From NCBI GenBank assembly GCA_002412705.1, contig DHVO01000030.1:2818-38281 (forward strand): DNA of 35,464 bases. Reading direction: 5' to 3'. The DNA comes from Bacteroidales bacterium UBA5206 (lineage in GTDB: Bacteria; Bacteroidota; Bacteroidia; Bacteroidales; Tenuifilaceae). The translations under genes and the position numbers were made by a program. Within the stretch, counting starts at the first letter, position 1. Each line of letters starts with the position of its first letter. Positions 6,601 through 14,705 of this stretch are shown here, piece after piece. Below the pieces are notes generated by a model, which saw only the letters and a list, made by a program, of their open reading frames with translations, did not search any database and was not told the DNA's origin.

Positions 6601-9474
6601 AGCATCACCTTTACTTACCAGCCAGACAGCAGCACATACCTAAACGCTGCGGTTCGATGGGAATTTGGCGATGGCTCTGCAATATCAACAGAGCGTATAG
6701 CCACACACACCTACACAAAAGCTGGTAAATACCGCATTTCGTTCGAAGCAACTAATGGCTGTGGCACAACCTACGAGGAGCGAGAAATTGTGGTAGAACC
6801 AATACCTGTAGCATTGCCAAAAGCAATAGTAACTAGCAACGAGATTAGGGTTGCCTCTGGCGAAACCGTTGACCTTGACGCTTCCCTTTCGTTAAGTTCA
6901 ACCGGAACAACATCGGGCATTACTTATCTTTGGAGTGCTCCTGCAGAGCTATCACTCTCTAGCACAACTACCGCCATTACTTCATTTACAGCGCCAGTAG
7001 TTGAAGGCGAGCGTAACTTCATTGCAAAAGTTACCGTAACCGAAGGTTCGTTAACCTCATCTAACTTTGTAAACGTAATTATATCGGAGGTAGTTGTTGC
7101 CAATGCGGGTACAGACCAATCGGTTTATGAGCAATCGGCTGTAACATTTGATGGTTCTGGCTCATCGGGATTTAACCTTAACTACAAGTGGTTCTTCCTT
7201 GGAGCAGCCTCACCATTTGCAACGTCGTTCGACCCTGTTGTTACGCACACCATACCTACGGTGCATAAGGACACAACAATTCTAGTTAAACTAGAGGTTA
7301 CTAACGAGTTTGGTGTATTTGAAAGCGACACCATGGCTCTTGCGGTGCTAAACTTACCCAACCTAGCAATCTACGTTACGGAGTATGGTGATCCATATCC
7401 AGCTAACGGTACATTCGAGTTCCCATACACCAATCTCGATACGGCATTTAACAACTCATCGGCTGGCGATACCATTTACATATTCCCAGGCTACCATACC
7501 CGCGCGTACGAGTTCGACTCTCAAATTAAACCAATTAGATGGCCGCTCAGCATAATTGGTCTTGAGGGCGCTCAGAGCACAACGGTAACCAACCCATGGG
7601 ATCACATGGGTGGCGTTATTGGCTTCGACTTTACCAGCACACCCGATTTAAGTGGAGATATACTAATTTCGGGGCTAAGGATTGAAGCAAATGGCAGCTA
7701 CGTTTACGGAGTAAGTGTACAAGGAACTCCTAACGCTAACCTTACTCTGGAAAAATCCATAATTATTGGGGGAACAAGCTACGAAAACTTTAACCTAACA
7801 AAACTCAACAGAGTAAATGTACGGGGCGTTATAAGCCACCCTGTAGCCACAGGCGCAATAATATCCGAAAGCACAGAGGTTTTTGTTACCAATAACACGT
7901 TTGGCGTTGGTGGGCTAACCATTAACTCATCGCCACAAGCAACCATAACAAACACCGCATTCTATGGTGCAACATATGGGTTAACGGCCAACTACAGCAG
8001 CAATGTTTACGTTAAGTACAGTGGGTTCTTTAACTGTACAAACGACACGCTAACCTCGGCACTGGCCAATATAACCCTAGGTGAAGGGGTACTTAGAGGC
8101 GATGACCCGCTATTCCTAGATCCTGTAAATGGGGATTACAACCTACAAGCAGGCTCACCATACATAAATAGCGGTGATCCTAATCCAGCCTACAACAACG
8201 CCGATGGCAGTAGAAGCGACATTGGAGCCATTCCATACTTCTCCGCTTATCAGCGCATACCTCTATCGCAGGGATGGAACATCATTGCTTCATTTATTGA
8301 TGCAGAGAACCCAAACATGCAAGCGCTGTTCAACGACATTATCCAAAGGGGTAACCTAGAAAAAGTACAAGATCAGCATGGTCTTGCCCTTGAGAACGTA
8401 GAGGGAACTTGGATAAATGGCATTGGGAACTTTGATGTTAGGCGTGGCTATCTTGTTAAAGTTATCGCAAACGACACCCTAATTATGACAGGATCACCTG
8501 TTATTAATGGGCGCGATATTGATTTAAACACAGGCTGGAACCTTGCTGGTTATCATAGCAAGGACTTTGAAAATGCACTTGATGTAATGTGGCCACTCAT
8601 TGAAAATGGCAGCCTTGAGAAGATACAATCGGAAAACGGAGCATCCGTTGAGAATCTGCCTGGCATTGGATGGATAAACAGAATTGGCAATTTCCGTCCA
8701 GGCGAAGGCTACAGGCTACGCATGGCCTTTAGCACCATATTCTCGCCCGAGGGCAATCCTCAACCAACCAAATCAACAGCCACCGATAACACGCCAAGCA
8801 CAGTGTTTACCCGTGGTTGGGTTGGATATGGATACAACCACATGAACGTCTATATCTCCTCGGCTACATTTAATGGAGAAAAGCTTGTTGGAGGCGACCA
8901 GATAGGGCTATTTGATGGAGAATTTTGCGTTGGTACTTTTACTGTTCCCAATAACGCAACCTACCCATTAGCACTGGTTGCTACGCTAGACGATCCATTC
9001 ACCAACCAAAAGGATGGATTTAGCCCCAACAACCCTATTGGCGTTAAGGTATGGCGAGCCAACAGCAACAAAATGTCCGAAGAGGTGGAGCTAAACCTAA
9101 ACACCAGCTACGATGTAACGTTTACAGCATCGGGTACAGCCTTTGGATCCCTAAAAGCAACTGCTACAGTTACCGGATTGCCAAACACCACGCTATTTGC
9201 CACAAAGCTAGCCGGTGCGTACCCAAATCCGTTTAGCAGTAGCGTTAAGGTTCAGTTCTCGGTACAAGAGGCCACCAATGTTACCATTGAGGTGTATAGC
9301 CTTGTTGGAGCCAGAGTTGCAGTTCTAACCAGTAAAATGTACCCCGCTGGTGAGCACGATGTGGTTTGGAACAGAACCGACCTTAACAAGAACGAAGTTC
9401 CTACTGGTCTTTACTTTGTTCGCATGCGGACAGGCAAGTACACAGGCAGCATAAGAATTGTGGCCGTTGATTAG
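3700..9474 (+). CDS. Giant secreted PKD/beta-helix protein with type IX sorting domain
   Basis: A 1924-residue surface or secreted protein. A signal peptide covers about residues 1-34 (hydrophobic stretch ending S-S-T-T-L-A-Q). Residues about 380-1080 hold several PKD-like domains marked by F-G-D-G-S or variants (near residues 413, 492, 677, 898 and 987), each followed by a HxF/HxY turn. A PKD/REJ-like domain starting with A-G-T-D-Q-S lies near 1135. About 1222-1510 is a right-handed beta-helix. Two tandem G-W-N domains follow (about 1520-1690), then a C-terminal type A sorting domain from Y-P-N-P-F (about 1840) to the end. The last implies export by the type IX system and lipid anchoring or release at the cell surface. 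PKD domains and beta-helices are usually adhesive or glycan-related; no catalytic residues were recognised. ATG codons at 3700 and 3706 are both possible starts. Confidence 0.92.
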   Translation: MHMKSSLLRFLVNVAYLAIAAGVNLVLSSTTLAQTYEINTVEPQYVISVNNQPPFTIAVKKGTPAAAFGGQGYEIQLSPAGTVRVLDGPGGIEVSPETILTEAMVLEANFAEGELIREYSIKLGPTIVSLSGIVRGFDYNYLYGFSSGKVSDLLADLEVDAGLGAKAVYLNESLTSLADLSSSLVNNMYFVATSANGVQIKYRLEIYDPQPMVNFYVQYPNGEWACGGDTIIVQNYSSVPFGSTAEWFMDGKLFHTGFDLQVIPAMPSYHHLSLQVHNALGGYVGSFDQQINAEGSSNDFTISTGSQACPGTEVFFFTNDNYTSLEWEIEGNVIRDKNYISHKFAAGTYQITLRTQFVNCPNDTIIKQIEITPTAVPAVQIESKHTELCPNDEAIFEIGDTWGGDYTFAWELSDGTTSSERTLKHAFATTGNHWARLTATNGCGVSNSDTAHIQIIGTLKASASFEYMASTYQICKNEPVVFRTHNPGDVIWSFGDGSTAEGREVVHYFAELSGTYDVRAMLTNGCGNSAVETMSVNVFTDAGSNPVENTFARIKSPSGELIDTIYITPGSSVTFVNMSPYVQGNTFKWTTYPGDSIDIASTEYIHTFPDTMTYAQMFNVFLVQKNPCGSQQSSQVVVVADPYLIPSVDLNIIPDTLCVGDPLYVLDNKGLRQYPGISYSIDFSDGTILTNHTSYFDLEKGIVASHSYASVGVYPVYITASVSGETTGQFMKEVYVVNNAARTPFYYVSNTTFPSKSPSEMYFFETLKPGAPDTIIFFGISDLYAKQGNFEIYKEPIGMAKFLVDVGTFTRTETEITFSSYEGSSCSFGALGTYNMTFAPGFYSVNFTPVNEVCLTRQAALTEQGDMLFTEFKESGNERAVCVGDKVFFEFLGGTPNKWVMGDGTELGATDRGEHIFATPGFYNVFAQATNGCGRVDSIYTSVEVGLNGPKPTGNFFISSLSIKEGESITFTYQPDSSTYLNAAVRWEFGDGSAISTERIATHTYTKAGKYRISFEATNGCGTTYEEREIVVEPIPVALPKAIVTSNEIRVASGETVDLDASLSLSSTGTTSGITYLWSAPAELSLSSTTTAITSFTAPVVEGERNFIAKVTVTEGSLTSSNFVNVIISEVVVANAGTDQSVYEQSAVTFDGSGSSGFNLNYKWFFLGAASPFATSFDPVVTHTIPTVHKDTTILVKLEVTNEFGVFESDTMALAVLNLPNLAIYVTEYGDPYPANGTFEFPYTNLDTAFNNSSAGDTIYIFPGYHTRAYEFDSQIKPIRWPLSIIGLEGAQSTTVTNPWDHMGGVIGFDFTSTPDLSGDILISGLRIEANGSYVYGVSVQGTPNANLTLEKSIIIGGTSYENFNLTKLNRVNVRGVISHPVATGAIISESTEVFVTNNTFGVGGLTINSSPQATITNTAFYGATYGLTANYSSNVYVKYSGFFNCTNDTLTSALANITLGEGVLRGDDPLFLDPVNGDYNLQAGSPYINSGDPNPAYNNADGSRSDIGAIPYFSAYQRIPLSQGWNIIASFIDAENPNMQALFNDIIQRGNLEKVQDQHGLALENVEGTWINGIGNFDVRRGYLVKVIANDTLIMTGSPVINGRDIDLNTGWNLAGYHSKDFENALDVMWPLIENGSLEKIQSENGASVENLPGIGWINRIGNFRPGEGYRLRMAFSTIFSPEGNPQPTKSTATDNTPSTVFTRGWVGYGYNHMNVYISSATFNGEKLVGGDQIGLFDGEFCVGTFTVPNNATYPLALVATLDDPFTNQKDGFSPNNPIGVKVWRANSNKMSEEVELNLNTSYDVTFTASGTAFGSLKATATVTGLPNTTLFATKLAGAYPNPFSSSVKVQFSVQEATNVTIEVYSLVGARVAVLTSKMYPAGEHDVVWNRTDLNKNEVPTGLYFVRMRTGKYTGSIRIVAVD

Positions 9475-9490
9475 CCTGCCACACAAACTA

Positions 9491-9527
9491 AAAGCGGCGA
9501 GACCTAATGGTCTCGCCGCTTTTTTTA
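9491..9527 (+). terminator. Strong intrinsic terminator after the giant gene
   Basis: A perfect 12-bp stem (AGCGGCGAGACC, 9493-9504; complement 9509-9520) with loop TAAT is followed by eight T residues. It lies 18 bases after the giant gene's stop. The run of A before the stem makes it partly bidirectional, so it may also end transcription of the converging DUF2795 gene. Confidence 0.93.
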
Positions 9528-9542
9528 TTTCCAATTCATAAA

Positions 9543-9764
9543 CTAGTACTCATCCTCATTGAAAAAGAAATCTTCCTTGGTAGGGTAATCTGGCCAGATA
9601 TCCTCAATGCTTTCGTAAATTTCTCCTTCGTCCTCTAGCTCTTGTAAATTTTCAATAACTTCCAAAGGAGCGCCTGAGCGAATAGCAAAGTCTATGAGCT
9701 CCTCTTTTGTAGCAGGCCATGGAGCGTCCTCTAATTTCGACGCGAGTTCAAGTGTCCAATACAT
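9543..9764 (-). CDS. Small acidic protein, DUF2795-like
   Basis: A 73-residue, strongly acidic protein (C-terminus rich in D, E, F and Y). The central part, with P-A-T-K-E-E-L-I-D-F-A-I-R-S-G-A-P followed by I-E-N-L-Q-E-L, is the pattern I associate with the DUF2795 family of small proteins common in Bacteroidota. Function is unknown. There is no signal peptide, so it is probably cytoplasmic. It has its own promoter (TATATTTG at 9823-9830, minus strand) and ends just beyond the terminator of the giant gene, which may serve both. The family assignment is from memory of the pattern and is less sure than that the ORF is real. Confidence 0.75.
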   Translation of the reverse strand: MYWTLELASKLEDAPWPATKEELIDFAIRSGAPLEVIENLQELEDEGEIYESIEDIWPDYPTKEDFFFNEDEY

Positions 9765-9822
9765 AGCTCGTTATTTTGTTAATTGTTTGATAATCAGTTT
9801 ATTGCAAAACAACACTGTTCTG

Positions 9823-9830
9823 CAAATATA
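9823..9830 (-). promoter_or_regulatory. -7 promoter element for the small acidic protein
   Basis: Perfect TAnnTTTG match (TATATTTG on the minus strand) 58 bases before the start codon. No TTG at the ideal 19-21 base distance, so only the -7 part is supported. Confidence 0.5.
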
Positions 9831-9844
9831 AAAAAATATCAATA

Positions 9845-10393
9845 CTATACTCTAGGTTTCCAAGGAATTTGTACAATATTTAAATCTTTTGCCAATTTTC
9901 TTGATAAAACAAAGAAGTAATCGCTTAAGCGATTAATAAATATAATAAGATTTTCGGGTATTGGAGCATGCTCTGCAACACCAATGGCTAAACGCTCAGA
10001 TCGGCGGCAAATGGTACGAGCTACGTGACACAATGAAACAGCCTGATGACCACCAGGTAACACAAAAGAACCAAGTGGAGGCAGCTCTGCATCCATGGCA
10101 TCAATTTCTTTTTCTATTAGTGTAATATCGCTATCGAGGATTGGTGGAATTTTCACTTTGCAATCGTCGCAATCGGCAGCAAGTACCGATGCGCAGCTCA
10201 TTAACCTATCCAGAACCTCAACCAGAAACTCCTTGGTGTGCGCATCAATATCCTGGTCGCGAAGCAGAGCCACAAAGGACATTAGCTCATCAACAGTACC
10301 GTACGCCTCTATTCTAGGGTGGTTCTTTGCAACCCGTTTGCCTCCAATTAGCGATGTAGAACCCTTATCGCCAGTTTTAGTATATACCTTCAT
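9845..10393 (-). CDS. Cob(I)yrinic acid a,c-diamide adenosyltransferase, PduO type
   Basis: This ATP:cob(I)alamin adenosyltransferase attaches the adenosyl group to reduced corrinoid to make coenzyme B12. The 182-residue protein shows the PduO/MMAB motifs: T-K-T-G-D-K-G-S-T (residues 5-13), R-I-E-A-Y-G-T-V-D-E-L (28-38), A-R-T-I-C-R-R-S-E-R (about 126-135, ATP and trimer interface) and N-R-L-S-D-Y-F-F-V-L-S-R (about 155-166). Length matches single-domain PduO enzymes. It starts 40 bases after the ABC ATPase gene and is probably co-transcribed with it. No cobalamin riboswitch was seen upstream. The enzyme would support B12-dependent enzymes such as methylmalonyl-CoA mutase; that is inference from family knowledge. 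Confidence 0.95.
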   Translation of the reverse strand: MKVYTKTGDKGSTSLIGGKRVAKNHPRIEAYGTVDELMSFVALLRDQDIDAHTKEFLVEVLDRLMSCASVLAADCDDCKVKIPPILDSDITLIEKEIDAMDAELPPLGSFVLPGGHQAVSLCHVARTICRRSERLAIGVAEHAPIPENLIIFINRLSDYFFVLSRKLAKDLNIVQIPWKPRV

Positions 10394-10433
10394 GTTAAAA
10401 AAGTAAGATTTGTATCAGAACGTCACAGCAGCA

Positions 10434-11165
10434 CTATTGTTCAGTGAGTACCACGGTTTGTTTCATTACAGGATTGGGATTTATCTCGTCCGTTTCAATT
10501 AAACCATCCTTTAAGCGAACTATTCGGCGAGCATGACGGGCAATATCCTCCTCGTGAGTAACAAGAATAATGGTGTTACCCGCGCTGTAAATATCCTCGA
10601 ACAGGTTCATAATATCTATTGAGGTTTTGGAGTCGAGGTTACCAGTAGGCTCATCGGCAAGAATAATAGATGGTGTGTTTACCAGAGCTCGTGCCACTGC
10701 AACACGCTGGCGCTGCCCCCCAGAAAGTTCATTGGGTTTGTGCTCCATACGATCCTGCAATCCCACCTGAGTTAAAGTATCCGTTCCACGCTGTAAGCGA
10801 ACATCCTTTGGAATTCCTGCATAAATTAGCGGAAGCATAACATTTTCCAGCGCAGTGTACCTAGGCAATAGGTTAAACGTTTGGAATACAAAGCCAATCT
10901 CCTTGTTTCTGATTTCGGCTAGCCTGTCGTCCTCCAGTTTACTAACATCGGTTCCATTCAATACGTAGCTCCCCTCGGTAGGTGTATCAAGGCAACCAAG
11001 AATATTCATTAGGGTTGATTTTCCCGAACCCGATGGCCCCATTATGGCCACATACTCGTTCTTGTTAATAGTAAGCGACACCCCTTCGAGCGCCTTAACT
11101 ATAACTGTTCCAACCTTGTAGTACTTCTTGATATTGTCTATCGTAATTAAATTTTCTTGCCTCAT
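10434..11165 (-). CDS. ABC transporter ATP-binding protein, MacB/LolD type
   Basis: A 243-residue ABC ATPase with Walker A GPSGSGKST (about residues 43-51), Q-loop F-V-F-Q-T-F-N-L-L-P, signature LSGGQRQRVAVARAL (about 147-161), Walker B I-I-L-A-D-E-P-T-G-N-L-D and the H-loop V-T-H-E-E. The G-F-V-F-Q-T-F-N-L-L pattern and G-N-L-D-S-K-T are typical of the MacB/LolD/FtsE branch, which drives mechanotransmission permeases for lipoprotein release or export of peptides and antibiotics. No permease gene is adjacent in this window, so the partner must be encoded elsewhere. The next gene downstream (40 bases) is the cobalamin adenosyltransferase, an apparently unrelated partner. Palindromic TACGT-containing sites lie upstream at 11212-11248. 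Confidence 0.93.
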   Translation of the reverse strand: MRQENLITIDNIKKYYKVGTVIVKALEGVSLTINKNEYVAIMGPSGSGKSTLMNILGCLDTPTEGSYVLNGTDVSKLEDDRLAEIRNKEIGFVFQTFNLLPRYTALENVMLPLIYAGIPKDVRLQRGTDTLTQVGLQDRMEHKPNELSGGQRQRVAVARALVNTPSIILADEPTGNLDSKTSIDIMNLFEDIYSAGNTIILVTHEEDIARHARRIVRLKDGLIETDEINPNPVMKQTVVLTEQ

Positions 11166-11462
11166 TGTGCTGGTTATTGGTTATAGACCTTATTGTTCTG
11201 TATTATAGCAAAACGTAGTTACGTTAAACACCATAAATTCTTACGTAATACTACATTATTATATAGTGATGCCCAAACTTGCCTAGGTTAATTTTTGTTA
11301 ACACAAAAAACGCTTATAATTCACTGCCTACTTATTGGCAAATAAAAGCCTAACAAACAGTTACTAGATGCCAGATAGCTAATCTCTGCTTTAAATTTAA
11401 ACTTTACTATACACAATATACGTTTCCTATTGCAACCTGTCACTTGTAACCAAAACTAAACA
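11166..11462. other. Gap between ABC ATPase and methyltransferase genes, with palindromic sites
   Basis: 297 bases without a gene. AACGTA-N2-TACGTT lies at 11212-11225 and a perfect TTACGTAA palindrome at 11241-11248, both 47-83 bases before the ABC ATPase start on the minus strand; they could be regulator sites. TACGTTTTG overlapping the first is one base too long for a -7 element. The left-over part near 11400-11460 is low-complexity and faintly 7-periodic. No terminator was found after the methyltransferase. Confidence 0.45.
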
Positions 11463-12260
11463 CTAGTACCTAAGCACAATGCTATGCTTGGCTGTACCTT
11501 CCCGCAAAAAAAGGATGCCCAACGAAAACAAATCCACGGCAATGGATATTCTGCTATCTAGCTTTAGAGCCTCCCAGGCCCTTTCCATTTGCTCGCTCCA
11601 ATGGATATCGTGTACCACAATAACCGTATTACTGTGAGCTTTGCGTAAAATACAATCAACATTAGCAAGGGTTGCATCGTAGGTATGATCGCCATCAATA
11701 AAAGCCATATCAACACGGTCAATCCTCTCAAGTAGCATGGGTAACACAGCCGAAAACTGCCCCTCTATGCACTCCACATTGGTTAGTCCTATCGTTGCAA
11801 GGTTAACTTTAGCTTTACTAACTAGCTGTGGGTTAGCCTCAACAGTGTAAACCTTAGCATCTCCATACGCACTTGCCAAATAGGCTGTTCCAACACCCGC
11901 ACCCGTACCAAGCTCAACCACGGTTTTAGGCTTTAAGTCCTTTGCTATACGAAAAAGCAGTTTACCATCGGCTTTGCTAATGGCTGATGATGCTGCAAAG
12001 TGCCTAACTTGCAGCGGTGCCGTTGCGGTTGTTTTCGCTCCAAAAGAGGTTGGCTCAAACTCCGTTGTATCCTGTTGCAAAAGCTTAAATAGCAACTTGG
12101 GGGACTCACTGTAGCTACACTTAACCTTACCGTAAAGAACGCTATTGTAGTATTGAAACAAGAATGGTGAGTGGATTCCATGTCCTCCTCTCATTTTTGC
12201 TCTAAACCTATAGACCACATATCGCTTAAGTAGTTTATAGCGCTCCTTAATATTTATCAT
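11463..12260 (-). CDS. Class I SAM-dependent methyltransferase, O-methyltransferase-like
   Basis: A 265-residue protein from the preferred start at 12260; a frame extends to 12296, but a perfect -7 element (TACCTTTG, 12278-12285) lies inside that extension, so the shorter form M-I-N-I-K-E-R-Y is favoured. The N-terminus has the H-G-I-H-S-P-F-L-F motif seen in a Bacteroidota-specific branch. The Rossmann-type core carries V-V-E-L-G-T-G-A-G-V-G-T-A-Y-L-A (SAM motif I), V-Y-T-V-E-A-N-P and the F-I-D-G-D-H-T-Y motif of COG4122-like O-methyltransferases. The substrate is not known. It may methylate a small molecule or the lipid/envelope; neither is shown. It is separated from its neighbours by gaps of about 300 bases, so probably monocistronic. 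Confidence 0.87.
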   Translation of the reverse strand: MINIKERYKLLKRYVVYRFRAKMRGGHGIHSPFLFQYYNSVLYGKVKCSYSESPKLLFKLLQQDTTEFEPTSFGAKTTATAPLQVRHFAASSAISKADGKLLFRIAKDLKPKTVVELGTGAGVGTAYLASAYGDAKVYTVEANPQLVSKAKVNLATIGLTNVECIEGQFSAVLPMLLERIDRVDMAFIDGDHTYDATLANVDCILRKAHSNTVIVVHDIHWSEQMERAWEALKLDSRISIAVDLFSLGILFLREGTAKHSIVLRY

Positions 12261-12277
12261 AAATTTAGTTTCAGCCC

Positions 12278-12285
12278 CAAAGGTA
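12278..12285 (-). promoter_or_regulatory. -7 promoter element for the methyltransferase
   Basis: TACCTTTG on the minus strand fits TAnnTTTG exactly and lies 17 bases before the chosen start codon. No TTG at the usual distance. Its location inside the longest open frame decides the start. Confidence 0.55.
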
Positions 12286-12340
12286 ATTCGCCTCAAATTT
12301 CATAAAAATCTGCAAACTTCCCCCTCTCATGGAGAAATTA

Positions 12341-12540
12341 GATGTTAGAAATAGACGTTTGATGTTAGATGTTAGACGTTAGACGTTAGACGTTAGATGT
12401 CAGTGTTGGGTGTTCAAGGTTCAAGGTTTAAGATTTAAGATTATGGCAATTACCATAATCATTTAACGTTTAACTTTTAACTCGTTTCACGTTTCACGTC
12501 TTACACCTCACGTTTCACGCGTCACGGCTCACATTTCTCT
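12341..12540. repeat. Heptamer repeat array with central hairpin
   Basis: From 12361 to 12402 six consecutive 7-base units fit GAYGTYA (five of them exactly GATGTTA or GACGTTA). The 7-base phase continues with drifting units (GTGTTCA, AGGTTCA, AGGTTTA, AGATTTA) to 12444. A perfect 8-bp stem GATTATGG/CCATAATC (12439-12446 and 12453-12460) follows, and beyond it heptamers of the opposite orientation (TAACGTT, TAACTTT, then many CACGTTT-like units) run to about 12540. The whole therefore looks like one large, decayed inverted repeat of heptamers. It ends about 30 bases before recG. Function unknown. Confidence 0.75.
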
Positions 12541-12568
12541 CCTCACCATTTTTTGCTATTTTAGCGAC

Positions 12569-14677
12569 ATGGCTGCAAACCTTTCAACCGACATAAAATA
12601 CCTACCCGGAGTTGGGCCCAAACGTGCTGAACTGCTGCAAAAAGAGCTGCAGATTAACACCGTTGGAGACCTTATTTACTACTTTCCGTTTAAGTATGTA
12701 GATAGGTCTAAGGTGTACAAAGTGGCCGACCTAGTAGGCGAAACAGCCTACGTGCAGGTGGTTGGGCGATTAGTGAAATTTGAGGAGGTTGGCGAAAGGC
12801 GAAGCAAACGCCTTGTAGCCCTACTTACCGACGGAACTGGTGTTCTTGAGCTGGTTTGGTTTACCGGCACAAAATGGGTAATGCAAAACTTGAAAAAAAA
12901 CGTGGATTACCTTGTTTTTGGTAAGCCCACCGTTTTCAATGGGCGCTATAACATTGCACATCCCGAAATAGAGGAACTATCGCAAGCAAAAGGCATTTTG
13001 CAATGCCCGCTGCAAGCGGCATACAACACCACCGAACTCCTAAAGAACAGCCACCTTAACTCCAAAACAATATTTAAGCTTCAACAGGAAGCGCTTAAGC
13101 TGGTTTACGGTAAGCTGGAGGAGACCCTCCCACCCTATTTACTAGAAAAGCATAAGCTAATTGGCATAAATGAGGCCATTAAGCAAATCCATTTCCCAGA
13201 AACGGCACAGCTGCTACAAAAAGCACAGTACAGGCTTAAGTTCGAGGAGCTGTTTTACCTACAGCTGGGGTACATAAAGCAGCGCAGCTTTAGGCAAAGC
13301 AAGGTTAACGGCCATGTTTTTGGTATGGTGGGCGAAACCTTTAACCTGTTCTACCACAAATACCTGCCCTTTGAACTTACCAATGCTCAGAAAAAGGTTA
13401 TTAAGGAGATAAGGCGCGACATGGGTAGCGGCAAACAGATGAACCGCTTGTTACAAGGCGATGTGGGCAGCGGCAAAACGCTGGTTGCACTTATGTGTAT
13501 GCTCATTGCCGTTGATAATGGCTACCAAGCTTGCCTTATGGCCCCCACCGAGATTCTGGCCACGCAACACTTCCTTTCGCTTAGTGCTATGCTAGGCGAT
13601 ATGCCCATTGAAATAAACCTACTAACAGGAAGCACCAAAAAATCGCAGCGAAACGAAATCCACCAAGGACTTTTAAGCGGAAAAATCAACATACTTATTG
13701 GCACCCATGCCCTGCTTGAGGATATTGTGCAGTTTAAAAATCTAGGCCTTGTGGTTATTGATGAGCAGCAACGCTTTGGCGTTATGCAACGCGCTAGGCT
13801 TTGGGAAAAGAACGACGATCCACCACATGTACTTGTGATGACCGCCACACCCATACCCCGAACGCTTGCCATGACCGCCTACGGCGACCTTGAGGTGAGC
13901 GTTATTGATGAGCTACCACCCGGCAGAAAGCCCATTAAAACCGTGCACTACATGGAGAACCGCCGCAACGCTGTTTACGGCCTTATGCGCGAACAAATTA
14001 AGCTGGGCCGACAGGTTTACGTGGTTTACCCTTTAATTAAGGAGTCGGAGAAGATGGAGAACCTACGAGACCTTGAGGAGGGATATCAATCCATTACCGA
14101 GCTATTTCCCCCACCACAATACGTTACTGTAATTGTGCATGGACAAATGAAACCCGACGAGAAGGAGAAGGCCATGCAGCTTTTTGCTAAGGGTAAAGCC
14201 CAAATAATGGTAGCTACAACTGTTATTGAGGTTGGGGTAAACGTGCCAAATGCCAGCGTAATGGTTATTGAAAGCGCCGAGCGATTTGGCCTTTCGCAGC
14301 TCCACCAGCTACGCGGACGCGTTGGTCGTGGTGCCGATGAGAGCTTCTGCGTGCTACTCTCAAGCGTTAAACTGAGCAACGAGAGCCGCAAGCGGCTAGA
14401 AACCATGGTTGCCACCAACGATGGGTTTGAGATTGCCGAGGCCGACCTCCAGCTCCGTGGCCCTGGCGACATAGAGGGAACCCAGCAAAGCGGCATCCCT
14501 TTCGACTTTAAAATTGCCAACCTTAGCCGCGATGCGCAGCTACTACAATACGTTAGGAATATTGCCGAGGATATTATAGAGGACGACCCACTGCTTACTG
14601 CCGATAAAAACGGCTTACTGGTTAAGCGACTTACCGATATAGCCAGTAGAAAGCTGGACTTTAGCAGAATTAGCTAG
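12569..14677 (+). CDS. recG: ATP-dependent DNA helicase RecG
   Basis: RecG is a monomeric superfamily 2 helicase that regresses stalled replication forks and remodels branched DNA. The 702-residue protein has the family layout: an N-terminal helical part and wedge OB-fold (about residues 60-150), Walker A GDVGSGKT (about 297-304), M-A-P-T-E-I-L-A (motif Ia), Walker B-type D-E-Q-Q-R-F-G-V (about 398; many RecGs have DEQH), T-A-T-P-I-P-R-T (motif III), and C-terminal motifs V-A-T-T-V-I-E-V-G-V-N-V-P-N-A and Q-L-R-G-R-V-G-R-G. It ends with the D-L-x-L-R-G-P-G-D region and the TRG-like tail. Length is normal. It starts right after a heptamer repeat array and is followed at 28 bases by a DUF3108 gene. 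Confidence 0.97.
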   Translation: MAANLSTDIKYLPGVGPKRAELLQKELQINTVGDLIYYFPFKYVDRSKVYKVADLVGETAYVQVVGRLVKFEEVGERRSKRLVALLTDGTGVLELVWFTGTKWVMQNLKKNVDYLVFGKPTVFNGRYNIAHPEIEELSQAKGILQCPLQAAYNTTELLKNSHLNSKTIFKLQQEALKLVYGKLEETLPPYLLEKHKLIGINEAIKQIHFPETAQLLQKAQYRLKFEELFYLQLGYIKQRSFRQSKVNGHVFGMVGETFNLFYHKYLPFELTNAQKKVIKEIRRDMGSGKQMNRLLQGDVGSGKTLVALMCMLIAVDNGYQACLMAPTEILATQHFLSLSAMLGDMPIEINLLTGSTKKSQRNEIHQGLLSGKINILIGTHALLEDIVQFKNLGLVVIDEQQRFGVMQRARLWEKNDDPPHVLVMTATPIPRTLAMTAYGDLEVSVIDELPPGRKPIKTVHYMENRRNAVYGLMREQIKLGRQVYVVYPLIKESEKMENLRDLEEGYQSITELFPPPQYVTVIVHGQMKPDEKEKAMQLFAKGKAQIMVATTVIEVGVNVPNASVMVIESAERFGLSQLHQLRGRVGRGADESFCVLLSSVKLSNESRKRLETMVATNDGFEIAEADLQLRGPGDIEGTQQSGIPFDFKIANLSRDAQLLQYVRNIAEDIIEDDPLLTADKNGLLVKRLTDIASRKLDFSRIS

Positions 14678-14705
14678 TTTTACCCACACATTAACACACT
14701 CCGTT

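Noticed and set aside
10394..10433. Cobalamin riboswitch ahead of the adenosyltransferase gene
   Set aside because: The gap is only 40 bases and shows no B12-box-like element.
12341..12540. CRISPR array
   Set aside because: Repeat unit is only 7 bases with no constant-length spacers and there are no cas genes.
14086..14520. Long antisense frame inside recG
   Set aside because: Low-complexity serine/threonine-rich translation opposite a well-conserved gene; a shadow of the recG codon pattern.
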